Source: Sphingomonas sp. DG1-23
Lineage (GTDB): Bacteria > Pseudomonadota > Alphaproteobacteria > Sphingomonadales > Sphingomonadaceae
DNA: 64,000 nucleotides
Direction: 5' to 3'
Assembly (NCBI RefSeq): GCF_030730875.1
Contig: NZ_JAVAMA010000001.1
Span: 62,001 to 126,000 of the forward strand
Each line of letters starts with the position of its first letter. The stretch's first letter is position 1. The notes beneath the pieces were generated by a model. It ran no database searches. It was not told the DNA's origin and saw only the letters and a list, made by a program, of their open reading frames with translations. The position numbers were made by a program, and so were the translations under genes. Below, piece after piece: positions 37,827 to 47,443 of the stretch.

Positions 37827-38888
37827 GTGCCACGCCGGATCCGCTCCTTGCTGTCCGTCCTCCGCGACGAGGTCGACACTTTCGCCAGCACGAGCGAGGA
37901 AATCGCCGCGCGCACCAATCTCCTCGCGCTCAATGCCGCGATCGAGGCGGCCCGCTCGGGCGAGGCCGGCCGCGGCTTCTCGGTGGTCGCGCAGGAAGTG
38001 AAGGCGCTCGCGCAACAGGCCCGCCACGCCAGTCTCGAATTCCGCTCCGAAGTTCGCGAGCGCCTCGCAATGGGCGCGGGCATCGCCGACGAGATGGTCG
38101 GCGAGATCGAGGGCACGCGGCTGGTCGAGCTCGCCCAGGCGCTGATCCAGAACGTCGCACGCCATCTCTACGGCCGCAGCATCGACTTGCGGCTGCTGGC
38201 ATCCGACGCCGAAGTGATCGCCGCGACTTTGGACCCGACTCCCGAAAAGCTCGCGGCGGCGCAGGCGCGGCTCGCCAGCTTCACCCAGACCTCGCCTTTC
38301 TATCTCAACGCCTTCGTCGCCGATCGCGACGGCCGGATCATCATCTCGTCGGATCCGAACGCCCGCGTCCGCCAGACCAATGTCGCCAACGCCGCGCAGT
38401 TCCTCAAGGCGATGGGCAGCGCGCACCACGATCAATGGTTCACCGACGAAGTCTGGCAAAATCCGTGGTCCGATCACCGCGCGGTGCTCGTCTTCGTCAC
38501 CGGCATCCGCCCGCGCGGCGCCGAGGGCCGGCCGGCGGGGGTCTTCTATGTCGAATTCGACTGGGAAGAACGCATCCCGGCGATCATCTCGGACCGCTCG
38601 CTGTTCGGCGAGAAGGAATGGGCGCGCACGCGCATCTCGATCGTCGATCAGGCGGCGCGGATCGTCGCCGATTCGTCGGGCACGCGCTTTGGCGAGACGA
38701 TCGCATTGCCGGCAAAGGCGGTTCGCGGCGCCGAGGCGCGCGCCGACACCACGATCGCCTTCGCCACCGCGGCGAGCTATCACGGCTTCGACGGGCTCGG
38801 CCTGCGCTGCGTGATCGAGCAGAAGATGATCAGCGCCGAGGAGATCCAGACCGCGCTGGGCGGATTCGGCAAACGCAAGTCGCTCTAG
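37827..38888 (+). CDS. Soluble chemoreceptor-tip / Cache-domain sensor protein
   Basis: A 353-residue protein with reversed receptor order. Residues ~22-66 ([20 protein letters not shown] continuing [20 protein letters not shown]) are the highly conserved hairpin tip of methyl-accepting chemotaxis proteins that binds CheA and CheW. Residues ~120-330 look like a Cache/PDC sensor domain ([53 protein letters not shown]). No transmembrane segment or signal peptide is visible, so it is cytoplasmic. The start is GTG 37827 with a weak binding site; the methylation helices on both sides of the tip are short. No other che gene is in the window. Confidence 0.75.
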   Translation: MPRRIRSLLSVLRDEVDTFASTSEEIAARTNLLALNAAIEAARSGEAGRGFSVVAQEVKALAQQARHASLEFRSEVRERLAMGAGIADEMVGEIEGTRLVELAQALIQNVARHLYGRSIDLRLLASDAEVIAATLDPTPEKLAAAQARLASFTQTSPFYLNAFVADRDGRIIISSDPNARVRQTNVANAAQFLKAMGSAHHDQWFTDEVWQNPWSDHRAVLVFVTGIRPRGAEGRPAGVFYVEFDWEERIPAIISDRSLFGEKEWARTRISIVDQAARIVADSSGTRFGETIALPAKAVRGAEARADTTIAFATAASYHGFDGLGLRCVIEQKMISAEEIQTALGGFGKRKSL

Positions 38889-38889
38889 A

Positions 38890-38996
38890 CTCCCCTCCCT
38901 GCAAGGGAGGCGACCCATGCGAAATAACGAAAAAGCCGGGCATCGAGCCGGACCTTTTCTTACCCACCCCTGGCCCCTTCCTTGCAGGGAGGGGGA
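38890..38996. repeat. Palindromic repeat, CCCTCCCTGCAAGG type, between convergent genes
   Basis: Arms CCCCTCCCTGCAAGG (from 38892) and CCTTGCAGGGAGGGG (to 38994) pair perfectly over 15 bases around a ~75-base core with smaller arms (GCCGGGCATCGAGCCGG). The same module is found after atpD at 31815-31955. It lies two bases past the sensor-protein stop and ten before the phaR stop, so it probably terminates both. Confidence 0.85.
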
Positions 38997-39005
38997 CGGC
39001 CGGTG

Positions 39006-39572
39006 CTACTTCCCCAATTTCTCGATCTTGTCCTGCAGCCGGGCCAGTTCGGCCTTGAGCGCCGAAACGTCGTCGCCCCCCTCCGCCGGTGCGGCAGGCG
39101 TTGGCGTCGGCGCGGCGACCCCGGCGGCGCCCGGCTTGAACGCTTCCGCCGCCGCCTCGAACATCGCCATGTTGCGCTTGGCGATCTCGGCGAAGGGCGA
39201 GTTGGCGAACGCACCCTCGACCGCCGACTTGAACTGCTCCTGATTGCGCCGGAAGCTGTCCATCGACGCCTCGAGATAGCCCGGCACCATCGCCTGCATC
39301 GAATCGCCGTAGAGCGAGATCAGCTGGCGCAGGAAATTGACCGGCAGCATCGAAGTGCCGCGCGCTTCCTCTTCCATGATGATCTGGGTGAGGACATTGT
39401 GGGTGATGTCCTCGTCGGTCTTGGCGTCGACGACCTTGAAGTCGCGGCCCTCGCGCGTCATCGCGGCGAGATGATCGAGCGTGATGTAGGACGAGGTTTC
39501 GGTATTGTAGAGTCGGCGGTTGGCGTATTTCTTGATGATCACCGGACCCGAGCCCGCAGCAGCCTTCTTCAT
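39006..39572 (-). CDS. phaR: Polyhydroxyalkanoate synthesis repressor PhaR
   Basis: A 188-residue DNA- and PHB-binding regulator of granule formation. It has the strongly conserved N-terminal domain IIKKYANRRLYNTETSSYIT followed by LDHLAAMTREGRDFKVVDAK and the TQIIMEEEARG segment. After residue ~140 comes a low-complexity Ala/Pro linker and a final coiled coil (VSALKAELARLQDKIEKLG). ATG 39572 is chosen because longer in-frame starts overlap the divergent gene. It is divergent, only 14 bp apart, from a PhaC-like gene, so PhaR could control both from one site. Confidence 0.93.
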   Translation of the reverse strand: MKKAAAGSGPVIIKKYANRRLYNTETSSYITLDHLAAMTREGRDFKVVDAKTDEDITHNVLTQIIMEEEARGTSMLPVNFLRQLISLYGDSMQAMVPGYLEASMDSFRRNQEQFKSAVEGAFANSPFAEIAKRNMAMFEAAAEAFKPGAAGVAAPTPTPAAPAEGGDDVSALKAELARLQDKIEKLGK

Positions 39573-39586
39573 GGACACCCCCGCGC

Positions 39587-40651
39587 GTGAATGCTGATAC
39601 CCTAACATCCTTTGCCGCATCGCAACAAGGGCCTCGACCGCTGCCGCTGTTCCTGGCGCTGCTGCGCAGCGAAACTGCAGCATCGCCCGAACGACGCGCC
39701 GCAGCACTTGCCGGGCTGCGCGCCTATCAGGACGCGCCCCGCCCCGCCCCGCGTCCGGCGCGGCCGGTGATTGCGCAGGCCGGCCGCGCCATGCTGCGCG
39801 ATTATGGCGGCAGCGGCGTGCCGGTGGTGTTCGTGCCGTCGCTGATCAATCCGCCGCTCGTGCTCGATCTGGCCGAGGATAATTCGCTGCTCGGCTGGCT
39901 CGCCGGGCGAGGCGTGCGTCCGTTGCTCGTCGATTGGGGCACCCCGACGCCCGAGGATCGCGCGCAGCATGTCACTGCGCATGTCGAGCATTTGCTCCTG
40001 CCGCTACTCGCCACGCTCGATCGTCCGCCGGTGCTCGCCGGCTATTGCCTCGGCGGCACCATGGCGATCGCCGCAGCGGCGGCGAGCAGCGCCGCCGGCC
40101 TCGTCACCATCGCCGCGCCGTGGCGCTTCGCCGGCTATGGCGACGCGCTCGAACCGATCTCGGCGCTGTGGGACGAGGCGCACGCCACCTGCGGACAGCT
40201 CGGCCTCGTCCCCATGGAAGTGTTGCAGGCAGGCTTCTGGCAGCTCGACCCGAAGCGCACCGTCGCCAAGTTCGAGCGTTTCGCCCGGCTCGATCCCGCC
40301 GGTCCGGAAGCGCGCGCCTTCGTCCGGCTCGAGGATTGGGCCAATGGCGGCGCGCCGCTTCCCTTCGCCGCCGGCCGCCAATTGTTCGACGATTTCTTCG
40401 TCGCCGATCTGCCGGGGAACGCACGTTGGGAAATTTGCGGGCGCAACGTCGATCCAGGTGCGCTCGATCTGCCCGCGCTCTCCTTCGTCTCGACCACCGA
40501 CCGCATCGTCCCCGCCGCCAGCGCCGCGCGGATCGGCGAAGTCCGCGAGCTGGCGATGGGCCATGTCGGGATGATCGTCGGCAGCCGTGCGCGCGACGCG
40601 CTGTGGCAACCGCTTGCGGACTGGCTAAGCGCCCTTCCCGCCCCTAGATAG
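39587..40651 (+). CDS. PhaC-like alpha/beta hydrolase, short form
   Basis: A 354-residue alpha/beta hydrolase related to polyhydroxyalkanoate synthases. Similarities are [20 protein letters not shown] (synthases have a PWINK-type segment here) and the nucleophile elbow [11 protein letters not shown] with Cys where lipases have Ser. A late Asp ([10 protein letters not shown]) and His ([10 protein letters not shown]) complete a Cys-Asp-His triad. It is far shorter than class I PhaC (about 580-600 residues) and lacks its long N-terminal domain. The start is GTG 39587. It could be a PHA synthase-like acyltransferase or a depolymerase-like enzyme; the phaR/phaA context favours PHA metabolism. Confidence 0.78.
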   Translation: MNADTLTSFAASQQGPRPLPLFLALLRSETAASPERRAAALAGLRAYQDAPRPAPRPARPVIAQAGRAMLRDYGGSGVPVVFVPSLINPPLVLDLAEDNSLLGWLAGRGVRPLLVDWGTPTPEDRAQHVTAHVEHLLLPLLATLDRPPVLAGYCLGGTMAIAAAAASSAAGLVTIAAPWRFAGYGDALEPISALWDEAHATCGQLGLVPMEVLQAGFWQLDPKRTVAKFERFARLDPAGPEARAFVRLEDWANGGAPLPFAAGRQLFDDFFVADLPGNARWEICGRNVDPGALDLPALSFVSTTDRIVPAASAARIGEVRELAMGHVGMIVGSRARDALWQPLADWLSALPAPR

Positions 40652-40685
40652 CCGTCAAACGCCAAGACATCCGCAGGAGTCCTCC

Positions 40686-41858
40686 ATGACCGACATCGTC
40701 ATCACCGCCGCCAAGCGCACGCCCGTCGGCAGCTTCCTCGGCGCGTTCGCCGCAACGCCGGCGCACGAACTCGGCCGGGTCGCCATCGCGGCGGCACTCG
40801 AGCAGGCGGGCGTGAAGAGCGAAGAGGTCAGCGAAGTCATTCTCGGCCAGGTGCTCACCGCGGCGCAGGGCCAGAACCCGGCCCGCCAGGCATCGATGGC
40901 GGCCGGCGTCCCCAAGGAAGTCCCCGCCTGGGGCGTCCAGCAGGTCTGCGGCTCGGGCCTTCGCGCGGTGGCGCTGGCCTATCAGGCGATCAAGACCGGC
41001 GACGCGACCATCGTCGTCGCGGGCGGGCAGGAGAGCATGTCGATGAGCACCCACGCCCAGTCGCTCCGCCCCGGCACCAAGATGGGCGATCTCAGCCTCG
41101 TCGACACGATGATCAAGGACGGCCTGACCGACGTGTTCAACGGCTATCACATGGGCATCACTGCCGAGAATCTCGCCGAGCAATATCAGGTCACCCGCGG
41201 CGAGCAGGACGCGTTCGCCGTCGCCAGCCAGAACAAGGCCGAGGCGGCGCGCGCCGCGGGCAAGTTCAAGGACGAGATCGCGCCGGTGACGGTTAAGGGC
41301 CGCAAGGGCGACACGGTGGTCTCAGACGACGAATATATCCGCGCGGGCGCGACGGTCGAAGGCGTCGCCGGGCTGCGCCCCGCCTTCAAGAAGGACGGCA
41401 CCGTCACTGCCGCCAACGCCTCCGGCCTCAACGACGGCGCGGCGGCGCTGGTGGTCATGAGCCGCGAAGAGGCCGAGCGCCGCGGCAGCCCGATCCTCGC
41501 GACGATCAAGAGCTGGGCATCGGCCGGCGTCGATCCCTCGATCATGGGCATCGGTCCCGTCCCCGCCTCGAAGAAAGCGCTCGAAAAGGCCGGCTGGACC
41601 ATCGCCGATCTCGACCTGATCGAAGCCAATGAAGCCTTTGCCGCGCAGGCGCTGTCGGTCGGCAAGGAGCTCGGCTGGGATGCCGACAAGGTCAACGTCA
41701 ATGGCGGCGCGATCGCGATCGGCCACCCGATCGGCGCCTCGGGCGCACGCGTGCTGACCACCTTGATCTACGAAATGCAGAAGCGCGACGCGAAGAAGGG
41801 CCTCGCCACCTTGTGCATCGGCGGCGGCATGGGGATCGCGATGTGCCTCGAGCGGTAA
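40686..41858 (+). CDS. phaA: Acetyl-CoA C-acetyltransferase (thiolase)
   Basis: Biosynthetic-type thiolase of 390 residues condensing two acetyl-CoA to acetoacetyl-CoA. The acyl-accepting cysteine is in [14 protein letters not shown], the catalytic His in [19 protein letters not shown] and the second Cys in [14 protein letters not shown] good ribosome binding site (AGGAGTCCTCC) precedes ATG 40686. It follows the PhaC-like gene by 34 bases. In this context it likely feeds polyhydroxybutyrate synthesis; the same enzyme may be used in short-chain fatty-acid degradation (atoB). A phaB reductase is not in the window. Confidence 0.93.
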   Translation: MTDIVITAAKRTPVGSFLGAFAATPAHELGRVAIAAALEQAGVKSEEVSEVILGQVLTAAQGQNPARQASMAAGVPKEVPAWGVQQVCGSGLRAVALAYQAIKTGDATIVVAGGQESMSMSTHAQSLRPGTKMGDLSLVDTMIKDGLTDVFNGYHMGITAENLAEQYQVTRGEQDAFAVASQNKAEAARAAGKFKDEIAPVTVKGRKGDTVVSDDEYIRAGATVEGVAGLRPAFKKDGTVTAANASGLNDGAAALVVMSREEAERRGSPILATIKSWASAGVDPSIMGIGPVPASKKALEKAGWTIADLDLIEANEAFAAQALSVGKELGWDADKVNVNGGAIAIGHPIGASGARVLTTLIYEMQKRDAKKGLATLCIGGGMGIAMCLER

Positions 41859-42111
41859 CCGCTGGTCGCGCAAATCCCGTCGTTGATCGCAATCGTAGCA
41901 TAAGTGACATGCCGTTGTAGCACAGTTAGTCACTAATGTTACAAAATTGCGTTGCGCTGCAACAAGGCGCAATAATAGGAAAAAGGCTGTAGCATATGTG
42001 CAACAGGGGCGTCGGTAATTAATCGGTAGTTCACAAACGGCCTTGCGCGGCAAGGCCCGGCACGGGAACTCATGGCTTCAATCGGGCATCACGCCCGAAG
42101 GGGCCTTAAAC
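41859..42111 (+). promoter_or_regulatory. AT-rich upstream region of the TonB receptor gene
   Basis: This 253-bp region is clearly richer in A and T than the genes around it between 41880 and 42035 and should contain the receptor promoter. Visible elements are a direct repeat GTAGCATAAGTG (41895-41906) / GTAGCATATGTG (41989-42000), an 11-bp palindrome TTAGTCACTAA (41926-41936), a hairpin CCTTGCGCGGCAAGG near 42041, and a small hairpin CGGGCATCACGCCCG just before the GAAGGGG ribosome binding site. I cannot assign a regulator. Confidence 0.5.
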
Positions 42112-45100
42112 ATGAAAACCAGCCGTCTTCTCGGTGCCACCGCCCTGGCGAGCGCCGCGTTCCTGTTTCCTCTCGTTGCGCAGGCGCAATCCAGCGAGCC
42201 CGCCGAGGCAGCCCAGACCGATACCACCCAGGCGACCGAAGACGAGTCGACGATCGTCGTGACCGGTTCGCGCATTCGCCGCCCGAACGACGATTCGCCG
42301 GTTCCGGTGACCACGGTCACCGGCGAGGAAATCTTCGAAACCGGCCGCGTGTCGGTCGGTGACGTCCTCAACGACCTGCCGCAGCTGCGCACCTCGATGG
42401 GCTCGCAGAACTCGACTTCGGGTCTCGGCACCCGCGGCGTCAACTTCCTCGATCTGCGTGGCCTCGGCCGCGCGCGCACGCTGGCGCTGATCAACGGCCG
42501 CCGCCAGACCTCGGCCGACATCATCAACAACGGCAACGCGATCGACATCAACACGCTGCCGACCGATCTGATCGAGCGCGTCGACATCGTGACCGGCGGC
42601 AACTCGTCGATCTACGGTTCGGACGCGATCGCGGGCGTCGTCAACTTCATCCTCAAGGACAGCTACGACGGCATCCAGATCCGCGCGCAGTCGGGCATCA
42701 GCACCTATGGCGACGCCGGCAACCAATATGTCTCGCTCGTCGCGGGCAAGAACTTCGCTGAAGGCCGCGGCAACATCGCGTTCAACGCCGAATTCGCGCA
42801 CCAGGACGATTATTACGCCTCGGGCCGCCCGAACCTGCGCCAGAACAATGCCTTCGTCGTGGTCGACACCGACACCGGCGCCTCGTTCGACAGCGTTCCG
42901 GATCGTCTCTATTATCGCGACATCCGCAGCGCGACGATCGGCCTCGGCGGTCAGCTCGGCTTCCGCTATGCCAACACCCCGGGCGCGCCCTGCGGCAATG
43001 ACGCAGTCGGCTCGTCGTATACCTGCGGCTTCCAGTTCCTGCCGGGCGGCAACCTCGTCTCGCAGACCGGTCTTCGCATCGGCCTCGGCCCGAACGGCAA
43101 CTATGTCGGCGGCAACGGCACCAGCAGCCGCGAAGGCAAGCTGACCGTGCTTTCGCCGGACCTGAAGCGCTACGTCTTCAACGCGCTCGGCCACTTCGAG
43201 ATCTCGCCGGCATTCGTGCCGTTCTTCGAAGCCAAGTATGTCCGCACCGAAGCGTTCGGTTCGCAGAGCGGTCCGTTCTTCTCGCAGGGCCAGACGTTGG
43301 GCGACGGCATCTCCATCGCGGGCTTCAACGATCGCTCCTACGCCTCGGCCACCGGCGGCCCGGCGGGTGGCGTGGTCAACCGCGAAGGCATCCGCCTCGA
43401 CAACCCGTATTTGTCGACTGCGGCCCGCGACACGATCCGGGCACAGCTGATCGCGGCGGTCAACTCGGGCGTCAACCCGAACACCGGCACCGCCTACGGC
43501 ACCAGCGCTGCGGGCCTCGCCAATCAGGCAACGACGCTCGCGCAAATCGCTGCCGGCACCTACCGCTTCTCGCTGCGTCGCAACTGGGTCGATCTCGGCA
43601 TGCGCGACGAACAGATGAAGCGCGAGCTGTACCGCGCCGTCGTCGGCGTCCGGGGCGACCTCGGTTCCGAGTGGAACTACGAAGTCTCGGCCAATTACAG
43701 CGAGCACAAAGAATCGAGCGTGATCACCGGCAACGTGAACACCCAGCGCTATCTGCTGGCACTGGACACGACCACCAACGGTGCAGGGCAGATCGTCTGC
43801 CGTTCGCAGGTCGATGCGGCCTATGCGGGCGACGACGTCGCCGGCAACGCCGCGCAGCTCGCGGCCGACGTCGCGGCCTGCGTTCCGCTCAATCCGTTCG
43901 GCCAGGGCTCGGTCAGCCAGGCCGCGCTCAACTATCTCGTCACCCCGACCACGGCGACCGGCAAGTCCAGCCAGTTCGTCGCGAGCGGCTTCGTGTCGGG
44001 CAGCTTGCCGATCAACCTTCCGGGCGGCGCCATCGGCGTCTCGCTCGGCGCCGAGTATCGCAAGGAGACGCTCTCCTACGATCTCGACGATCTGACCCAG
44101 GCCGGTTACGCCTTCTACAACGCGATCCCCAGCTTCGAGGCACCGTCGTTCGAAGTGAAGGAAGTGTTCGGCGAAATCTCGCTGCCGCTGATCAAGGACG
44201 TCACGCTCCTCCAGGAACTGACGATCAACGGCTCTGGCCGTATCGCCGATTACAAGGGCGGTGCCGGCACCGTGTACGCGTTCAGCGGTGGCGCCACCTG
44301 GCGTCCCATCCGCGACCTGCTGCTCCGCGGTTCCTACTCGAAGTCGGTGCGCGCGCCGTATCTGGGCGATCTCTATTCGGTTCCGGGCCAGAACTTCACC
44401 CCCGCTCCGAACGATCCGTGCTCGGCACGTAACATCAACACCGGTTCGGCAACCCGTGCGGCGAACTGCGCGGCGGCCGGCCGTCCCGATGGTTACGACT
44501 ATGTCTACACGGCGTCGCTCGAGATCCTCAGCGGCGGCAACACCAACCTGAAGGCGGAGACTTCCAAGTCGCTCACCCTCGGTGGCGTGTACCAGCCGAG
44601 CTTCATCCCCGGCCTGGCGATCTCGGTCGACTATTACGACATCACCGTGGACGACGTGATCACCTCGCCTGCCGTGCAGTCGGCCCTCAACGCCTGCTAC
44701 GACGCGCCCGATCTGAACAACCAGTTCTGCGCACTGTTCCAGCGTGCGGGTGCCGCCGGCGGCCCCCGCGGCGAGCAGCCCTTCCGCATCCTCGAAGGTT
44801 CGTATCAGGACTCGCCGCAGAACTACGCACAGTTCAAGGCACGCGGCATCGACACGCAGATCGGGTACAATCGTGACTTCGGTTGGGGTCGCCTGAGCAT
44901 GAAGGGCGTCTGGACGCACACCATCCAGCGCGACAACTTCACCGATCCGGCACGTCCGACCTTCAAGAACGTCCTCACCGGCGAGCTTGGCGATCCCGAG
45001 GACAACTTCAACGTCAGCACCGATCTGAAGCTCGGCATCCTGACGCTGGGCCACAGCTTCCGCTATATCGGCCGCATGTACCTCAACACGTGGGAGGACT

Positions 45101-45345
45101 ATAACGCTGTGAACGGCCAGCCGGCCCAGAACATCGATTATGCCGACCTCCAGATGTATCCGTCGACCACGTATCACGACGTGCGCTTCGATCTGGAAGT
45201 GAACGACCAGTTCAACTTCTACGGCGGCATCACCAACGTCGGCGATACCAAGCCGCAATACGGCCTCACCGGCGTCGGTGCGGGCTCGGGCATCTACGAC
45301 AACCGTGGCCGCTTCTTCTACGCGGGCGTCACCGCGAAGTTCTGA
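42112..45345 (+). CDS. TonB-dependent outer-membrane receptor
   Basis: A 1077-residue outer-membrane active transporter. The signal peptide is MKTSRLLGATALASAAFLFP ending AQAQ. The plug domain has a TonB-box-like STIVVTGSRIRRPNDDSPVP, followed by VTGGNSSIYGSDAIAGVVNFILK. The barrel ends in the aromatic terminal residue (FYAGVTAKF). Receptors of this long type with a weakly conserved, Asn/Gly-rich barrel are abundant in sphingomonads and import oligosaccharides, peptides or siderophores. The substrate cannot be read; no hydrolase or regulator is adjacent. A terminator follows directly. Confidence 0.92.
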   Translation: MKTSRLLGATALASAAFLFPLVAQAQSSEPAEAAQTDTTQATEDESTIVVTGSRIRRPNDDSPVPVTTVTGEEIFETGRVSVGDVLNDLPQLRTSMGSQNSTSGLGTRGVNFLDLRGLGRARTLALINGRRQTSADIINNGNAIDINTLPTDLIERVDIVTGGNSSIYGSDAIAGVVNFILKDSYDGIQIRAQSGISTYGDAGNQYVSLVAGKNFAEGRGNIAFNAEFAHQDDYYASGRPNLRQNNAFVVVDTDTGASFDSVPDRLYYRDIRSATIGLGGQLGFRYANTPGAPCGNDAVGSSYTCGFQFLPGGNLVSQTGLRIGLGPNGNYVGGNGTSSREGKLTVLSPDLKRYVFNALGHFEISPAFVPFFEAKYVRTEAFGSQSGPFFSQGQTLGDGISIAGFNDRSYASATGGPAGGVVNREGIRLDNPYLSTAARDTIRAQLIAAVNSGVNPNTGTAYGTSAAGLANQATTLAQIAAGTYRFSLRRNWVDLGMRDEQMKRELYRAVVGVRGDLGSEWNYEVSANYSEHKESSVITGNVNTQRYLLALDTTTNGAGQIVCRSQVDAAYAGDDVAGNAAQLAADVAACVPLNPFGQGSVSQAALNYLVTPTTATGKSSQFVASGFVSGSLPINLPGGAIGVSLGAEYRKETLSYDLDDLTQAGYAFYNAIPSFEAPSFEVKEVFGEISLPLIKDVTLLQELTINGSGRIADYKGGAGTVYAFSGGATWRPIRDLLLRGSYSKSVRAPYLGDLYSVPGQNFTPAPNDPCSARNINTGSATRAANCAAAGRPDGYDYVYTASLEILSGGNTNLKAETSKSLTLGGVYQPSFIPGLAISVDYYDITVDDVITSPAVQSALNACYDAPDLNNQFCALFQRAGAAGGPRGEQPFRILEGSYQDSPQNYAQFKARGIDTQIGYNRDFGWGRLSMKGVWTHTIQRDNFTDPARPTFKNVLTGELGDPEDNFNVSTDLKLGILTLGHSFRYIGRMYLNTWEDYNAVNGQPAQNIDYADLQMYPSTTYHDVRFDLEVNDQFNFYGGITNVGDTKPQYGLTGVGAGSGIYDNRGRFFYAGVTAKF

Positions 45346-45366
45346 TAGCGACACGACCGACGATGA

Positions 45367-45400
45367 AGGGCCGGGGTGCATTCCCCGGCCCTTTTTCTTT
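45367..45400 (+). terminator. Rho-independent terminator after the TonB receptor
   Basis: A 10-bp perfect stem, AGGGCCGGGG (45367-45376) with CCCCGGCCCT (45383-45392), encloses a six-base loop (TGCATT) and is followed by TTTTCTTT. It lies 22 bases after the stop codon. Confidence 0.93.
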
Positions 45401-45427
45401 GCGCGCGATCCGCGCTAGACGGGGGCC

Positions 45428-46411
45428 ATGACCAGCAATCCGATCGAGCAGGCGCATCTGCTGGCTTCGCGCGGCCAGACGGTGCCGGCAGTCGCGCTGC
45501 TCGAGGCGGCCGGAGAGGCCGGCGACGCACAGGCGTGGATGCAACTCGCCGTCTGGCATCTCGTCGGCACGCATGGGCCGCGCGATCTCGACGCCGCCCG
45601 CACGGCGTTGCGCCGCGCCGTCGCGATCGGCCATGTCGACGGCGCGCTGATGGAAGTCGCGCTGACCGCCAGCGGCAACGGCAATGCGCGGGCGCCGGAT
45701 TGGCCCGCCGCGATCGCGTTGCTTGACAAGGCCGCGGCCGGCGATCCGGTCGCGGCGGCGCAGCGCGCGCTGGTCGATGCGATGGCGCTCGCCGCCGACG
45801 GCGCCCCGCTGCAGCTTCCGCAAGGCGAGGTGATCTGCACGGCGCCGCGAATGGTCCACTTTCCCGCATTGTTCAGCGAACGCGAATGCGCGCATGTCGC
45901 CTCGGTCGGCGCCGAATTGCTCGAACCCGCGCAAGTGATCGACCCGCAGACCGGCCGTCTGGTCCCGCACCCCATCCGCACTTCGGACGGCGGCGCGATC
46001 GGGCCGACGCGCGAGGACCTGGTGATCCGCGCGCTCAATCTGAGGATCGCGGCGGCGAGCGGCACGCGGGTCGAGCAGGGCGAGCCGCTCACCGTCCTGC
46101 GCTATCGTCCGGGACAGGAATATCGCCGCCATCTCGACACGATCGCGGGCGCCGCGAACCAGCGGATCCGCACCGTGCTGGTCTATCTCAATCACGGCTT
46201 TGGCGGCGGCGAGACGCTGTTCCCCGTGCCCGGGCTCACGATCCGTCCGCGCGGCGGCGACGCGATCGTCTTCGACACCGTTCTTCCCGACGGATCGCCC
46301 GACACCCGTGCCCTGCACGCCGGCGCGCCGGTGACCGCGGGCGCCAAATGGCTCGCTACGCGCTGGATCCGCGCCGCGCCCGTCGATCCCTGGACGATCC
46401 GCGCCGACTAG
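45428..46411 (+). CDS. 2-oxoglutarate/Fe(II) dioxygenase, prolyl 4-hydroxylase type, with Sel1-like repeats
   Basis: A 327-residue cytoplasmic protein. Residues ~1-115 contain Sel1/TPR-like helical repeats (AGDAQAWMQLAVWHLVGTHG, DLDAARTALRRAVAIGH). Residues ~135-315 form the dioxygenase domain: iron ligands H235 and D237 (YRRHLDTI) and H297 (RALHAGAPV), with K307 for 2-oxoglutarate. FGGGETLFP is typical of P4H-like enzymes. It should hydroxylate a prolyl or other residue in a partner protein that the repeats may select. All catalytic residues are present. The stop shares CTAG with convergent alr. Confidence 0.87.
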   Translation: MTSNPIEQAHLLASRGQTVPAVALLEAAGEAGDAQAWMQLAVWHLVGTHGPRDLDAARTALRRAVAIGHVDGALMEVALTASGNGNARAPDWPAAIALLDKAAAGDPVAAAQRALVDAMALAADGAPLQLPQGEVICTAPRMVHFPALFSERECAHVASVGAELLEPAQVIDPQTGRLVPHPIRTSDGGAIGPTREDLVIRALNLRIAAASGTRVEQGEPLTVLRYRPGQEYRRHLDTIAGAANQRIRTVLVYLNHGFGGGETLFPVPGLTIRPRGGDAIVFDTVLPDGSPDTRALHAGAPVTAGAKWLATRWIRAAPVDPWTIRAD

Positions 46412-47433
46412 CTCCAGACGCGCTCGAAACGGCTGCCCAGCCCGGTCAGCAACTCATATTGCGACAGGCCGCTCAGCGCCGCCGTCTCGGGCAGCGCATA
46501 GTCGATCGCTACCCAATCGCCTTCGGCAAGGCCCGGCGCCGCATCGACTGCGATCGCAGTGAGATCCATCGATACCCGCCCGATCACCGGCAGCACCGCA
46601 TCGCCGGCCCGGGCGCGTCCCCTGCCCGAGAAGCAGCGCAGATAGCCGTCGGCATAGCCGAGGTTGAGCACCGCCACTTCCATGTGGGCGGGCGCCGTGA
46701 AGGTGGCGTTGTAGCCGACGATCTCGCCCGCGCGCACCCGGCGCCGCTGGAGGATCTGTGCCTCGGGCGTCGCCACTTGCCGGATGCCGTCATGCGCCGC
46801 GCGCTGGCGGCCGCCATACAGCGCGATCCCCGGCCGGGTCAGATCGAAGGCATAGTCCGACCCCAATGCGATCCCCGCCGAATTGGCGAGGCTCATCCGC
46901 TTCGCCGAGGTTCGTTCGCGCAATCCTGCGAACGCCGCGCGCTGCTGCGCGTTGAGCGGCACATCCTCGTCGGCGCAGGCGAGATGGCTCATCAGCGTGT
47001 CGATCGCGAGCCCGTCGAGCAGCCCCGCCGCGACATCCTCGGCCGCCACGCCCAGCCGGTTCATGCCGGTATCGACCATCACGTCGCAGGCCCCGCCCCC
47101 CGCCTCACGCCAGCGCCGCACCTGCTCGACGGTGTCGAGCACCGGGCGCGCATTGGCCGGGCGGTCGGCCATGTCCGCATCGCGCACGCCGTGGAGTACC
47201 GACACCGACACGCCGATATCGGCGAGCGCCCGCGCCTCGCTCCACACTGCGACGAAGAAATCGCGGCAGCCCGCTTCGACCAGCCGCCGCACCACTTCGC
47301 GCGCGCCCAGTCCATAGCCATCGGCCTTGACCGCCGCGCCGCACGCAGCGCCGCCGCTCAGGTCGCGCAGCAGGTGCCAATTGCCGACGAGCGCATCGCC
47401 GTCGAGCTTCAGCCTCAGAGGGGAACAGGTCAT
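46408..47433 (-). CDS. alr: Alanine racemase
   Basis: PLP enzyme of 341 residues making D-alanine for peptidoglycan. The PLP lysine is K36 in AAVKADGYGLGA, and the second catalytic base is the Tyr of IVGYNATF. MVDTGMNRLGV and the C-terminal VGRVSMDLTAI-type motif (here VIGRVSMDLTAI) are typical. The start ATG 47433 is the only good one. It follows the MHS transporter by ten bases on the same strand. Whether the linked transporter carries an amino acid is unknown. Confidence 0.95.
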   Translation of the reverse strand: MTCSPLRLKLDGDALVGNWHLLRDLSGGAACGAAVKADGYGLGAREVVRRLVEAGCRDFFVAVWSEARALADIGVSVSVLHGVRDADMADRPANARPVLDTVEQVRRWREAGGGACDVMVDTGMNRLGVAAEDVAAGLLDGLAIDTLMSHLACADEDVPLNAQQRAAFAGLRERTSAKRMSLANSAGIALGSDYAFDLTRPGIALYGGRQRAAHDGIRQVATPEAQILQRRRVRAGEIVGYNATFTAPAHMEVAVLNLGYADGYLRCFSGRGRARAGDAVLPVIGRVSMDLTAIAVDAAPGLAEGDWVAIDYALPETAALSGLSQYELLTGLGSRFERVWS

Positions 47434-47443
47434 GCCAGCGCGG

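Noticed and set aside
42106..45381. 1091-residue open frame on the minus strand opposite the TonB receptor
   Set aside because: It is an antisense shadow caused by GC-rich codon use; its product is low-complexity (Asp/Arg/Val/Ala) with no domain, while the plus strand encodes a clear receptor.
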